DNA of 64,000 nucleotides from Bifidobacterium aquikefiri (GTDB lineage: Bacteria; Actinomycetota; Actinomycetes; Actinomycetales; Bifidobacteriaceae): the NCBI RefSeq assembly GCF_002259795.1, contig NZ_MWXA01000003.1, positions 124,001-188,000 on the forward strand. The letters are read 5' to 3'. Of this stretch, positions 9,977-19,078 are shown piece by piece; position 1 is the stretch's first letter, and each line of letters begins with the position of its first letter. Made by a program: the position numbers and the translations under genes. Under the pieces are notes generated by a model, which worked only from the letters and a program-made list of their open reading frames with translations, made no database searches and was not told the DNA's origin.

Positions 9977-10657
9977 ATGGAAAAGCTCACGGTAATCACG
10001 GGAACTGGAGTGCCATTGAGGCGCTCAAACGTGGATACGGATCAGATCATTCCTGCCGTATTCTTGAAGCGCGTGACCAAGTCTGGTTTTGAGGATGCCC
10101 TGTTCTATGCATGGAGGCGCGATCCTTCGTTCGTGCTGAACCAAAAGGAATATTCAGACGGCAAGGTTCTGGTGACCGGACCTGACTTCGGTATCGGGTC
10201 ATCGCGCGAACATGCGGTTTGGGCCCTGCACGACTATGGCTTCCGTGTGATCATAGCCCCACGGTTCGCGGATATCTTCTATGGGAATACTGCCAAGAAT
10301 GGTGTTCTGGCGGCGATCATGCCGATGGAATCCATCGAATTGCTGTGGAAGCTTTTGGAAGAGGAGCCCGGACGGAGCATCACAGTTGACTTGCAGACAA
10401 GAACGGTCGAATGTGCCGATGTGACCTTGCCATTCCAGGTTGACGACTACACATGTTGGCGCTTGATGAATGGATTCGACGATATCGACCTCACGTTGCA
10501 GCACGAAGCGGATATCACCGCATATGAGAAGATGCGTGCAGTAAAGTTCCCATTCAAGCCCAAGACGCTGCCTGCAAAGCACCTTCCGGAAGAGGAAGTC
10601 AAGTCTGCGCGTGAGGAAAGCATCGATTGGGCTGGTCCCTTAAGCGCTCGCGGGTAG
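9977..10657 (+). CDS. leuD: 3-isopropylmalate dehydratase, small subunit
   Basis: A 226-residue swivel-domain subunit partner of LeuC. It shows the family blocks [32 protein letters not shown] and the [15 protein letters not shown] stretch. GAAGGAAG lies 8 bases before ATG 9977. It is co-oriented with leuC and is probably on the same transcript. Past its stop begins the left arm of a perfect inverted repeat that belongs to the promoter of the next gene. Confidence 0.97.
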   Translation: MEKLTVITGTGVPLRRSNVDTDQIIPAVFLKRVTKSGFEDALFYAWRRDPSFVLNQKEYSDGKVLVTGPDFGIGSSREHAVWALHDYGFRVIIAPRFADIFYGNTAKNGVLAAIMPMESIELLWKLLEEEPGRSITVDLQTRTVECADVTLPFQVDDYTCWRLMNGFDDIDLTLQHEADITAYEKMRAVKFPFKPKTLPAKHLPEEEVKSAREESIDWAGPLSARG

Positions 10658-10663
10658 TGAAAG

Positions 10664-10768
10664 CGTTCATTGTGAACTTGCTGCGGTATCAACGTCTCAA
10701 AAGGGCGTAGCGGCCATGCAGACAGACCATTATTGAAGCCTTATACTTTGATAAGTTCACAATGAACG
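10664..10768 (+). promoter_or_regulatory. Promoter flanked by a perfect 16-bp inverted repeat (two operator copies)
   Basis: CGTTCATTGTGAACTT (10664-10679) and its exact reverse complement (10753-10768) are 73 bases apart. Each arm is itself a dyad, GTTCA-N3-TGAAC, so the arms are two binding sites for the same dimer rather than one stem. A -10 box TATACT (10742-10747) with a weak -35 CAGACA (10719-10724, 17-base spacing) puts the start of transcription on the right-hand dyad. This layout fits repression with DNA looping of the downstream pyrD-like gene. The regulator is unknown. Confidence 0.65.
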
Positions 10769-10804
10769 ATTCATGCCCGGTTTCGTTGGCTGGGAGATTG
10801 AGGA

Positions 10805-11941
10805 ATGATGGGTCAGATGCTTGAAAATCCTTGCTACGACGTCAATCTGACGTATGAAGAGAATTACAGGCGGGGACCTTTCGGTCGCTTTGCTGAAATT
10901 TTGAAACGTCATGATTCTAGGTATTCGTCAGATGATGAAGAACACAATGGCGAAGCGAGAAAAGTTCGAGTCGAACAATCGTCGTTCATGGGCTTTGCAG
11001 TTAACAAACCCTTTGGCATTCCTGCCGGTCCGTTGCTCAACAGTCATTTTACCGATGCTGCGTTTCGACTCGGCTTTGATATGTGTACCTATAAGACCGT
11101 GCGTTCACGGGCATGGGCATGCAATCCTTTTCCTAATGTACTGGCAATTCATCCCAAGACCTCGACAGGCTTCATTACGGCGGGCAGTCCTGAGATTAAA
11201 GAGGGACTTCTTGCAGACACCAGGTATCAGGAGCCACTTTCAATATCCAACTCCTTCGGTGTGCCATCACAGGACCCCGATGTATGGCAGCCGGATATGC
11301 AACATGCAATGCAGCATGCAGGATTCGGGCAACTTCTCATTCCAAGTTTTCAAGGTTCACGCATTACCGGCATGAGTACGGCTGAATACGTGCAGGATCA
11401 TGTGATCGCTGCGAAGCTGATTATGGAAACCGGCGCGAAACTGGTTGAGATGAACACGAGTTGCCCCAATGAGGGTCCTGGAAGCTTGCTCTGTGACAAT
11501 CCTGATTTGGTTGGTGAGATTTGCGAGGCGGTGAAGGATCAGATCGGCGATGTTCCGTTCATGATCAAGCTGGCTTACATTCCTGACGACTCAACCTTGC
11601 AACACATGCTTGATGTGACAGTTGGACGCGGTAGTGTGCAGGGAATCGTGGCAATCAACACGATTTCGGCGAGGCTGGTGGACAGCCGCGGCAATCAGGC
11701 TCTACCGGGCGTGGGAAGGGAACGTAGCGGAGTTTGCGGCCATGCGATTCTTCAATCTGGCCTTGATATGGTCTCCAGACTTGACGGCATCCGCAAACGC
11801 AGTGAATACAACTTTTCGATCATTGGAGTTGGCGGCGTTGCCAACGCAGACGATTACCGTAATTATCGCTCCAGAGGTGCCGATGCAGTCCAAGCCGCAA
11901 CCGCCGCTATATGGAACCCCAACCTGGCCGCATCCCTGTAG
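10805..11941 (+). CDS. pyrD: Class 1 dihydroorotate dehydrogenase-like flavoprotein
   Basis: A 378-residue TIM-barrel flavoprotein. Blocks seen: GFAVNKPFGIPAGPLLNS (FMN phosphate side), YKTVRSR with the FMN-contacting Lys, NTSCPNEGPGSL with the class 1 catalytic Cys, MIKLAY and a C-terminal GVGGVANADDY plus GADAVQAATA. By family it would oxidise dihydroorotate to orotate in pyrimidine synthesis, with class 1A enzymes using fumarate. It stands alone, not beside pyrB or pyrF, and is longer than typical class 1A (about 310), so a related dihydropyrimidine-oxidising role is possible. GGGAG precedes ATG 10805; ATG 10808 and 10814 are alternatives. Confidence 0.83.
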   Translation: MMGQMLENPCYDVNLTYEENYRRGPFGRFAEILKRHDSRYSSDDEEHNGEARKVRVEQSSFMGFAVNKPFGIPAGPLLNSHFTDAAFRLGFDMCTYKTVRSRAWACNPFPNVLAIHPKTSTGFITAGSPEIKEGLLADTRYQEPLSISNSFGVPSQDPDVWQPDMQHAMQHAGFGQLLIPSFQGSRITGMSTAEYVQDHVIAAKLIMETGAKLVEMNTSCPNEGPGSLLCDNPDLVGEICEAVKDQIGDVPFMIKLAYIPDDSTLQHMLDVTVGRGSVQGIVAINTISARLVDSRGNQALPGVGRERSGVCGHAILQSGLDMVSRLDGIRKRSEYNFSIIGVGGVANADDYRNYRSRGADAVQAATAAIWNPNLAASL

Positions 11942-12158
11942 CCGCTCACCGTCCATCGGTCGTCATGGTGTGCGGTTTCCGCGTAACTCTCAACATGGAA
12001 AGTGCAACATAATCAGAAAGTGACTTACACAGCGCGCTATGTTGTGCATGGTTGTTGTGCATAGTGTGGATAACGTTTGGCTTCAGGCACATTTCACGCG
12101 GTCACCACATCGTGTGTGGCAGACTTGTGGGGTACAAGAAATAGAAGAGGAGTCGACG

Positions 12159-13490
12159 TTGACCAGTGTCAAGCCGGAAGATGATGTGTTGCATGTTGTT
12201 GGGGGCAGCCCTCTTGAAGGAACCATCAAGGTTCGGGGTGCCAAGAACTTCGTCAGCAAGGCGATGGTTGCTGCCCTGCTTGCCCCAGGAGTCTCGGTTC
12301 TGAAAAATGTGCCTGAAATTCGCGACGTCCAGGTCGTTTCTGATCTTTTGCGACTTCATGGAGTCAATGTGGATGTGAAGGCCAGAGAAGGTGTCGTCAC
12401 AATCGATGCCACCCATGTTGAACTTGCAGATGTGGCTGATGTGGATACGCTCTCAGGCTCATCTCGTATTCCGATTCTGTTTTCTGGACCTCTGCTTCAC
12501 CGTCTGGGAGAGGCTTTCATTCCAGCCCTTGGAGGATGCCGCATAGGCAGTCGCCCAATTGACTTCCACCTGGAAACGCTGCGTCGTCTGGGCGCCACCG
12601 TTGACAAGGAACATGAGGCCGGCATTCACATCACGGCGCCCGATGGCTTGCATGGTGCAAAGATTCATCTGCCTTATCCATCCGTTGGTGCCACCGAACA
12701 GACCTTGCTCGCTGCAGTGCTTGCAGAGGGCAAGACCGAGCTTTCCGGAGCAGCGACCGAACCTGAGATCATGGATTTGGTTGCAGTTCTGCAGAAGATG
12801 GGCGCTCAGATTTCCGTGGATGTTGACCGCACGATTCGCATCGAAGGGGTGAAGGGGCTCAAGGGCTTCGCACACAATTCGCTGCCTGATCGTATCGAGG
12901 CTGCGAGCTGGGCTTCGGCGGCACTGGCCACGCACGGCGATATCTTTGTGGAGGGTGCAAGCCAGCCTGAGATGATGACTTTCCTGAATGTCTTCCGCAA
13001 AATCGGCGGCGAATTCGACGTTCGCGACAATGGCATTCGTTTCTGGCATCCGGGCGGTGATTTGAAGCCTGTCGCCATCGAGACTGATGTGCATCCCGGC
13101 TTCATGACCGACTGGCAGCAGCCATTGGTGGTCGCGCTTACTCAGGCCAAGGGATTGAGCATAGTTCACGAGACCGTCTATGAGAACCGTTTCGGGTTCA
13201 CGAAGCCTTTGGTTTCCATGGGGGCGACGATTCAGCTGTATCGTGAATGCCTGGGTTCATTGCCATGCCGTTTCCGTCAGCGCAACTTCAAGCATTCCGC
13301 TGTTATCTTTGGTCCAACGCCGCTGAAGGGGCAGGATATTGATGTTCCAGATCTGCGTGGTGGTTTCAGCCACTTGATCGCTGCTCTCACGGCGAGTGGT
13401 CCATCGACTGTGCATGGAATTTCTTTGATTGATCGTGGATATGAGGATTTCCGCGACAAATTGACCGCTCTCGGTGCCCAAATCTCCTGA
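12159..13490 (+). CDS. murA: UDP-N-acetylglucosamine 1-carboxyvinyltransferase
   Basis: A 443-residue EPSP-synthase-fold enzyme that adds enolpyruvate from PEP to UDP-GlcNAc, the first step of peptidoglycan precursor synthesis in the cytoplasm. Visible features are GAKN near residue 27, the loop GGCRIGSRPID with the PEP-binding and fosfomycin-sensitive Cys near 127, and the C-terminal DLRGGFSHLIAAL (DLRAG-type) block. The frame is open from 12039, but TTG 12159 is favoured because AGAAGAGGAG stands 6 bases before it and similarity begins just after. It leads an envelope gene run with plsC, gpsA and ddl. Confidence 0.93.
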   Translation: MTSVKPEDDVLHVVGGSPLEGTIKVRGAKNFVSKAMVAALLAPGVSVLKNVPEIRDVQVVSDLLRLHGVNVDVKAREGVVTIDATHVELADVADVDTLSGSSRIPILFSGPLLHRLGEAFIPALGGCRIGSRPIDFHLETLRRLGATVDKEHEAGIHITAPDGLHGAKIHLPYPSVGATEQTLLAAVLAEGKTELSGAATEPEIMDLVAVLQKMGAQISVDVDRTIRIEGVKGLKGFAHNSLPDRIEAASWASAALATHGDIFVEGASQPEMMTFLNVFRKIGGEFDVRDNGIRFWHPGGDLKPVAIETDVHPGFMTDWQQPLVVALTQAKGLSIVHETVYENRFGFTKPLVSMGATIQLYRECLGSLPCRFRQRNFKHSAVIFGPTPLKGQDIDVPDLRGGFSHLIAALTASGPSTVHGISLIDRGYEDFRDKLTALGAQIS

Positions 13491-13516
13491 CTCCAAACCG
13501 AGTCTGTCAGGGTCTG

Positions 13517-14446
13517 ATGGACAATAGAATCATGGTATCAAAGGGAAAACCCTCGCCGCGTTCGGCTGTTACAGCGCTTCCAGACGCGCAGGTCACACTG
13601 TTATCCAAGAAGCATCGTCTTGTTGATCCGACCCGGTACTATCCCACTGGTGAGCGCAAGCCGAACATGATCGAGATAGATGCGCAGAATCCAAAGGCAA
13701 CTGACCGCCTGTTGGCGGGAGTCTCACTGGTGATTCGTGCAAGCTGCAAGGTGAAGGCCTGGGGCCTGGAGAGGGTTCCCGAGCAAGGCGTATTCATTAC
13801 CGCTGCCACTCATGCCACGCAATTCGATGTTTTCGTGCCGATGATGGCACTGTTCCATATGGGTCGCAGACCACGGTACATGGCCAAGGCCGAGATGGCA
13901 CATTGGCCAGTGATCGGGAAATGGTTCCAACTCGTTGGCATGCAACCAGTACCACGAAGAACAGGCAAGGCCAAGGCCATCGAAGAAGAATCCATCGACA
14001 TTCTCACCTCCGGCCGCCCACTGACCATCTGGCCAGAGGGTACCGTGACCCGCGATCCATTGAAATGGCCAATGACGCTCAAGCCGGGCATAGGGTTCAT
14101 CGCTCTCGAAGCCTCACGAAGACTGGGCCGTCAGATCCCAATATTTCCAGCAGTCACTTGGGGAGCGGCATCAATCAACCACTGGTGGCCTTGGCCTCGC
14201 AAGAACGTGGTCATGCGTTACGATCGTCCTCTTGATTATGCCGATCTCTTGAAGGATATGGATTCGTGGGGGAGCGAGCCGCCGAGGGAGGCGATTGTCA
14301 TGCTTTCCAAACGTGTACGCGAGCGCATGGAAGTCGTCATGCAAGAGATTCGTGGCGAGGAACCACCGAGGCAAGGATTGTGGGATTATCCGACGATGTC
14401 GCGCAAACCCCGGCCTAAAGTTGATAAGAGGTATACCATCGAATGA
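13517..14446 (+). CDS. plsC: 1-acyl-glycerol-3-phosphate acyltransferase family protein
   Basis: A 309-residue PlsC-type acyltransferase. It carries HATQFD (H-x4-D catalytic block), GKAKAIEEESIDIL in the second region and WPEGTVTRDP in place of the EGTRS block. By family it acylates lysophosphatidic acid to phosphatidic acid at the inner membrane. The ~55-residue N-terminal extension is polar. gpsA, which makes the glycerol-3-phosphate backbone, follows 109 bases downstream, so phospholipid synthesis is the shared theme. The ribosome site before ATG 13517 is poor; ATG 13532 is possible. Confidence 0.88.
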   Translation: MDNRIMVSKGKPSPRSAVTALPDAQVTLLSKKHRLVDPTRYYPTGERKPNMIEIDAQNPKATDRLLAGVSLVIRASCKVKAWGLERVPEQGVFITAATHATQFDVFVPMMALFHMGRRPRYMAKAEMAHWPVIGKWFQLVGMQPVPRRTGKAKAIEEESIDILTSGRPLTIWPEGTVTRDPLKWPMTLKPGIGFIALEASRRLGRQIPIFPAVTWGAASINHWWPWPRKNVVMRYDRPLDYADLLKDMDSWGSEPPREAIVMLSKRVRERMEVVMQEIRGEEPPRQGLWDYPTMSRKPRPKVDKRYTIE

Positions 14447-14555
14447 GTAAAAGCCTTAAGCGTCCCAAACGAATATGCAGCTACGGACACAACTTAGGAC
14501 TGAGAAAACGGATGAGCATGCGGTTCGTTGAAAAACTCAAGGTGAGGAGAGGATT

Positions 14556-15545
14556 TTGCGTATAACTGTTCTGGGAGCAGGAGCTTGGGGAACCACTTTC
14601 GGCAGGGTTATGGCTGATGCCGGAAATGAAGTCACGATGTGGGCAAAGGAGCCAAACATCGTTGCCGATATTCAAGACAACCACCGTAATTCCTTCCGGC
14701 TGCCATCAGTCGACACCTTGCCCGATACGATGACAGCGACAGGAGATCGTGAATCAGCGGTTGAAAATGCGCAAATCATCGTCATCGCCATTGCAGCACA
14801 ATTCGCTCGCGTGGCCTTGCAAGAATTTCAAGCGTGCATTCCTCGACAGGCAATCGTCGTCTCATTGATGAAAGGTATTGAGCGTACCACTGGCAAACGC
14901 ATGGACATGGTTGTGCGCGAGGCCCTACAGCTTCCAGAAGAACGTTTCGCGGCTGTTTCCGGACCTAACTTAAGCAAGGAGGTTGCCGATCGCAAGCCAA
15001 CGGCAACAGTCATTGCATCAGCCAGTCTTGAGGCTGCGCGCACAGTCGCGCAGGCGTGCACCACCAACTATTTCAAGGCATACACTTCGCAGGATGTCGT
15101 CGGCCTTGAGCTGTGCGGCTCGTTGAAAAATGTTGTCGCGCTCGCGGTGGGGATGTGCCGTGGTGCCGGGTACGGAGAAAATACCGTGGCCATGGTTCAG
15201 ACCAGTGGACTTGCAGAGATGTCTGCCATAGGAAGAGCACAGGGAGCCATTGCCGCAACGTTCTCTGGACTGGCTGGAGTGGGAGATATGGTTGCCACCT
15301 GTGGCTCGCCATTGAGTAGGAACTATGCCTTTGGTTATAACCTTGGCAAGGGTCTGAGCGTTGAGGAGGCAACGAAGCTAAGCAACGGAGTCGCCGAGGG
15401 TGTGCCCACGACTGATGCCATGCTGGCCTTGGCCAAGAAGCTCAATGTTGAAACGCCACTCGCTTCCGCCATGAGTCATGTGCTCAACGATGGAATATCG
15501 TGTGCAGATATGCTTGCCGAATTGCTTGGTGCGACACAGATGTGA
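14556..15545 (+). CDS. gpsA: Glycerol-3-phosphate dehydrogenase [NAD(P)+]
   Basis: A 329-residue enzyme that reduces dihydroxyacetone phosphate to sn-glycerol-3-phosphate for phospholipids. The N-terminal Rossmann motif is VLGAGAWGTTFG. The catalytic Lys lies in CGSLKNVVALAVG, and the GYGENTVAMV block is present. The start is TTG 14556, preceded by GGTGAGGAGAGGA. It is between plsC and ddl in an envelope gene run. Confidence 0.96.
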   Translation: MRITVLGAGAWGTTFGRVMADAGNEVTMWAKEPNIVADIQDNHRNSFRLPSVDTLPDTMTATGDRESAVENAQIIVIAIAAQFARVALQEFQACIPRQAIVVSLMKGIERTTGKRMDMVVREALQLPEERFAAVSGPNLSKEVADRKPTATVIASASLEAARTVAQACTTNYFKAYTSQDVVGLELCGSLKNVVALAVGMCRGAGYGENTVAMVQTSGLAEMSAIGRAQGAIAATFSGLAGVGDMVATCGSPLSRNYAFGYNLGKGLSVEEATKLSNGVAEGVPTTDAMLALAKKLNVETPLASAMSHVLNDGISCADMLAELLGATQM

Positions 15546-15641
15546 TAAACCGGCCAAGCTGCTTCACGCGCTGTGCTGAGTTCCAGGAGACGTGATTGTG
15601 GTTTTGCTGTTGATTGTGATTATTTGGTGTGAAGGAGAAAC

Positions 15642-16868
15642 ATGGCGAAGAAACGCATTGTTGTGCTATACGGGGGTATGGCAGACGAGCACCCGATTTC
15701 ATGCATTTCGGCGGCAAGCGTTTTACGCGCCATCGATATGGAGCGATATGAAGTCATACCGGTTGGTATTACACGGAAAGGTCAGTGGATCGTTGACGGC
15801 GAGGATCCTAAAGCTTGGAAGCTGGGCACCTCTGATCTTCCCAGCGTGGAGATAACGAAGAACTCTCGACCGGTTCTGCTTGATCCTGCACTCGGGTGTG
15901 ATGGATTCTTTGCAGGTGAGCATGAGGATTTGAAGAATCCAGCCAATGGGTACGGTACGAATTTTGTGAGTATGAGTGGCATCGATCCAGAGAAACATAA
16001 TGTGGTGTGCTCGCTCGGCCATGTCGATGCGGTGTTCCCGGTGCTTCATGGCCCATTTGGAGAAGACGGCACGGTCCAGGGTCTTTTCGAGATGATGAAG
16101 GTCCCTTATGTCGGCTGTGGTGTGCTTGCATCCTCGGTGTGCATGGATAAACATTTCACCAAGATCTTGCTGCAGGCGGCAGGGATTGACGTTGCTCCTT
16201 GGATAACCCTGGATACGAGGGAATTCGATTCGGACTCTGCATTCGAACGCAATGCAATGGATATTCTGGCACAGGTCCAACGTGCAGAATTGGCTTACCC
16301 GCTTTTCATCAAGCCATCACGTGCCGGTTCAAGCTTCGGCGTCACCAAGGTCGAGAGTGGCGACGGTGCCGATGCAAGGAGCCAGTTGGCTGGCGCCGTA
16401 TTCGAGGCATCCAGGCATGACTGGAAGGTTTTGATTGAAGAGGGCATCGATGGCCGAGAAATTGAATGTGCAGTATTGCGTGACGTTCCTGCGGAACAGA
16501 CGCGCACCAGCTTGCCGGGTGAGGTAGTGCTCGACTCCCGTAGTCACGGGGACGATGATGCATTCTACGATTTTGACAGCAAATACATGGATGAATCGGC
16601 ATCTCACGTTGAGGTCCCCGCAAGTCTGCCACAAGAGATCCTCGAACGGGTGCGTACCGTTGCAGGCAAGTCATTCGATGCGGTCGATGGCATGGGTCTG
16701 AGCCGAGTCGATACATTCGTTCGTCCTGACGGTTCCGTCATGGTCAACGAAATCAACACAATGCCAGGGTTCACCTCGATTTCAATGTATCCAAAGGCTT
16801 GGGAAGCCACAGGCATCCCCTATTCGAAGCTCATCACCATGCTGATCGACGGCGTGTTGTCGAACTGA
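15642..16868 (+). CDS. ddl: D-alanine--D-alanine ligase
   Basis: A 408-residue ATP-grasp ligase that makes D-Ala-D-Ala for peptidoglycan. It shows HGPFGEDGTVQGLFE (first substrate site), FIKPSRAGSSFGVTKV (ATP loop), EEGIDGREIECAVL, and VNEINTMPGF with the Mg ligands. It is somewhat longer than E. coli DdlB. GAAGGAGAAAC precedes ATG 15642. With murA upstream, two peptidoglycan precursor steps are in one cluster. Confidence 0.96.
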   Translation: MAKKRIVVLYGGMADEHPISCISAASVLRAIDMERYEVIPVGITRKGQWIVDGEDPKAWKLGTSDLPSVEITKNSRPVLLDPALGCDGFFAGEHEDLKNPANGYGTNFVSMSGIDPEKHNVVCSLGHVDAVFPVLHGPFGEDGTVQGLFEMMKVPYVGCGVLASSVCMDKHFTKILLQAAGIDVAPWITLDTREFDSDSAFERNAMDILAQVQRAELAYPLFIKPSRAGSSFGVTKVESGDGADARSQLAGAVFEASRHDWKVLIEEGIDGREIECAVLRDVPAEQTRTSLPGEVVLDSRSHGDDDAFYDFDSKYMDESASHVEVPASLPQEILERVRTVAGKSFDAVDGMGLSRVDTFVRPDGSVMVNEINTMPGFTSISMYPKAWEATGIPYSKLITMLIDGVLSN

Positions 16869-16907
16869 TGTTGATTAATGGCTTGGATTCGTCGCAAGCG
16901 AAGTATA

Positions 16908-17675
16908 TCAGCCGGCGAGAAAATCCTCGCCGGCTATCGTTCGTGTGACGAGATCCTGCAAGGTCGAAGGCAGAACCTCCTGCTTGGCAAAAACCCAGAT
17001 CTCACCTTTGATCCCAGTCACATCAAAACCTTGGAACTTCACTAAAGTTGGTCTCTCTGGTAAAACCAGGCCGTTCGTTACGCGCGATACCTTGGCAAGA
17101 ATTTTCTGTTCGACGATCGCTGGGTCCGCAGTGCCCTTGACCACAAATGGAATGCGGGTGAGCGCCTCGCCGGCTGGTGTCATCTTCTCCAATGATGATG
17201 TATTCAGCAATGAATTTGGTATCCACATCTCTTCTCCTGCGCGGTCGATCACAATTGTGTGACGCCAGGTCACATCCTTGACGGTGCCGGTTATTCCTGC
17301 AATAGAAATCAAGTCTCCCGGTTGCACTACCTTGCCGAGCATCAGTCCTAATCCGCCGACGATGTTAGAGATCGTGTCCTTCAGACCAAATGAAACCGCA
17401 AGGCCGCCAACGCCAAGAGCCGTGCTCAGCGTGGTGGGGTTGATGCCGAATACGGGTTCCAGCACCATCATCGCGCCAATAATCCAGATGATGCCGATGA
17501 CGATGTTCACAAAGAATGTCGCGCTTGGGATTTGTGAATGTTCAAGCAATCTCCACAGCGCCTTGGATGCCGCATAGGCAATTGCCGCGGTTGCGATCAG
17601 AACGACGAGAAGAAAGATGATGCGGTTGGCATTGCTTGCCAGCCACGATTGCATCACATGCACAAACTGCGTCAT
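16908..17675 (-). CDS. MscS-family mechanosensitive channel
   Basis: A 255-residue small-conductance channel with three membrane segments: FLLVVLIATAAIAYAA near residue 20, VNIVIGIIWIIGAMMVL near 55, and the pore helix LGVGGLAVSFGLKDTISNIVGGLGLML near 90. This is followed by the beta domain (LGKVVQPGDLISIAGITGTVKDV). It would relieve turgor on osmotic downshift. AGGGAGAA precedes ATG 17675. Its last codons lie inside a perfect 10-bp stem AGCCGGCGAG/CTCGCCGGCT (16910-16935), which may end transcription between it and the convergent ddl. Confidence 0.92.
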   Translation of the reverse strand: MTQFVHVMQSWLASNANRIIFLLVVLIATAAIAYAASKALWRLLEHSQIPSATFFVNIVIGIIWIIGAMMVLEPVFGINPTTLSTALGVGGLAVSFGLKDTISNIVGGLGLMLGKVVQPGDLISIAGITGTVKDVTWRHTIVIDRAGEEMWIPNSLLNTSSLEKMTPAGEALTRIPFVVKGTADPAIVEQKILAKVSRVTNGLVLPERPTLVKFQGFDVTGIKGEIWVFAKQEVLPSTLQDLVTRTIAGEDFLAG

Positions 17676-17790
17676 TGTTTCTCCCTAACCTCGGCGGTTC
17701 ACTGTTGCACGATACTCGCAATCGATTATCACATGCAGTATGCTGCTCACTTGCTTTATATCCTGCACTTGCTGTATCCCCTGCACTCAC

Positions 17791-19077
17791 TCACCAAGAG
17801 AACGGCTCATAGCAGATGTCTCCGGCACGCACGCCTTGTGAAAGCAGCATGCGTCGTACCGAGCGCAGCATGCTTGCCGGCCCTGCAACCAGATAGAGTG
17901 CATCCTGTTCCATGGCGCTCTTCAGCTCCTCGGGTGAAAAACGACCGACTTTGAGCTGTGCCTCGCAATGAGATGCCTGCGACCATTGCCTCAGCTGCTC
18001 CTGATACAACAATTGGTCTTGGCTTTTTGCCGTATACATGAATTTCATGTGTCTGCCGTGCGTCCCGTAGCTCAAGGCTACCGGCACAAGTGGGGTTACA
18101 CCGATGCCGCCAGCGAACACGACGATTGGACGGTTCGGCGCATGTTCTTCAATGAAATGGTGATACCGCCCATATGGTGGAATCATTCGTGCCTTCATTC
18201 CGGCCTTGGCGGTGCTGACGAGCTTTCGTGTGAAGTCGCCATCCGCTCGAATGGCAAAACGTATGATGTCTGTTTGATCCTTCAAGCTCACGATGGAGAA
18301 TGGATGATATTAATGCAGTCCTCTCATTTTGGGGAATCTGATGAACGCGAAATCGCCGTTCTCCCACTTTCCATGCAAGCCATGGACCCGCATCGTTATT
18401 TCTACGGTGTTGAAGGCAAGCGTCTGTACGGTTTCAATCTCGCCTCGATATGCGCCATAGCGCTGATGAAGCTTCTCATAGAGGTATGCAAACGCAACCA
18501 ACGCAGAAGCTCCATCAAAGAGCACCATGAATGGGTGAATGACGGTGATATAGCTGATGAGGTTTACGTGGATGAACACCAGCACGACGGCGACGAGGTT
18601 GAATCTGTGCAGCCAGACGTTCAATTCATGGTGGAATACCCGTTCAAGCGTTCGGCGAATGTCACCAAGTATCCTGAAACGCGATGACAGCCAGCCAGAC
18701 ATCAATACCATCGACCACACCCCAAGAAATGCGAGGATATAGAAGGCGGTGTTGCCGGTGAGAGCAATCAGTCCATAGGAACTCATCAGCGTCTTGTGCA
18801 TGAACGCCACCAGGATTGCGCACAGGCTCAGGATGCCATGCACCATATAGATCTTTGGCAATCCAATGAGCCTGTCGAGCCAACGGGGGCGCGTACTGAA
18901 ATAGATTGCGGTGAGCATCCAACAATAGGCAATCGACCCTGCCATGATGTATTGCGCAGAGGGAGCGTACAAAGCCGGCAATCCGTGACTCAATAATAGG
19001 ATGAATGGCATGGGAAGTACGAAGAGCACGGTGAACCAGGTGATTGTCATTGGCAAATGCAGTCGTTTGAGCATCAT
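17791..19077 (-). pseudogene. Ferric-reductase-like flavocytochrome interrupted by one in-frame TAA
   Basis: Two minus-strand open frames, 18310-19077 and 17791-18291, are in the same phase and together form one 428-codon ferric reductase. Codon 256 is TAA (18312-18310), between MRGLH and YHPFSIVSL, where homologues read through into the FAD block (HPFSI). The first part has about six membrane helices with heme-type His (YMVHGILSL, FMHK, LHRFN, FIHVN). The second has GGIGVTPLVP for NAD(P)H, the LVAGPASM block and the C-terminal CYEPFSW. One substitution such as GAA to TAA would explain it. It is the last gene of a flavin redox operon, one base after apbE. Confidence 0.82.
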
Positions 19078-19078
19078 G

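Noticed and set aside
17700-17790. Short CTGCACTTGCTG-type direct repeats between mscS and the reductase
   Set aside because: Copies are few and imperfect; no function or element boundary is visible.
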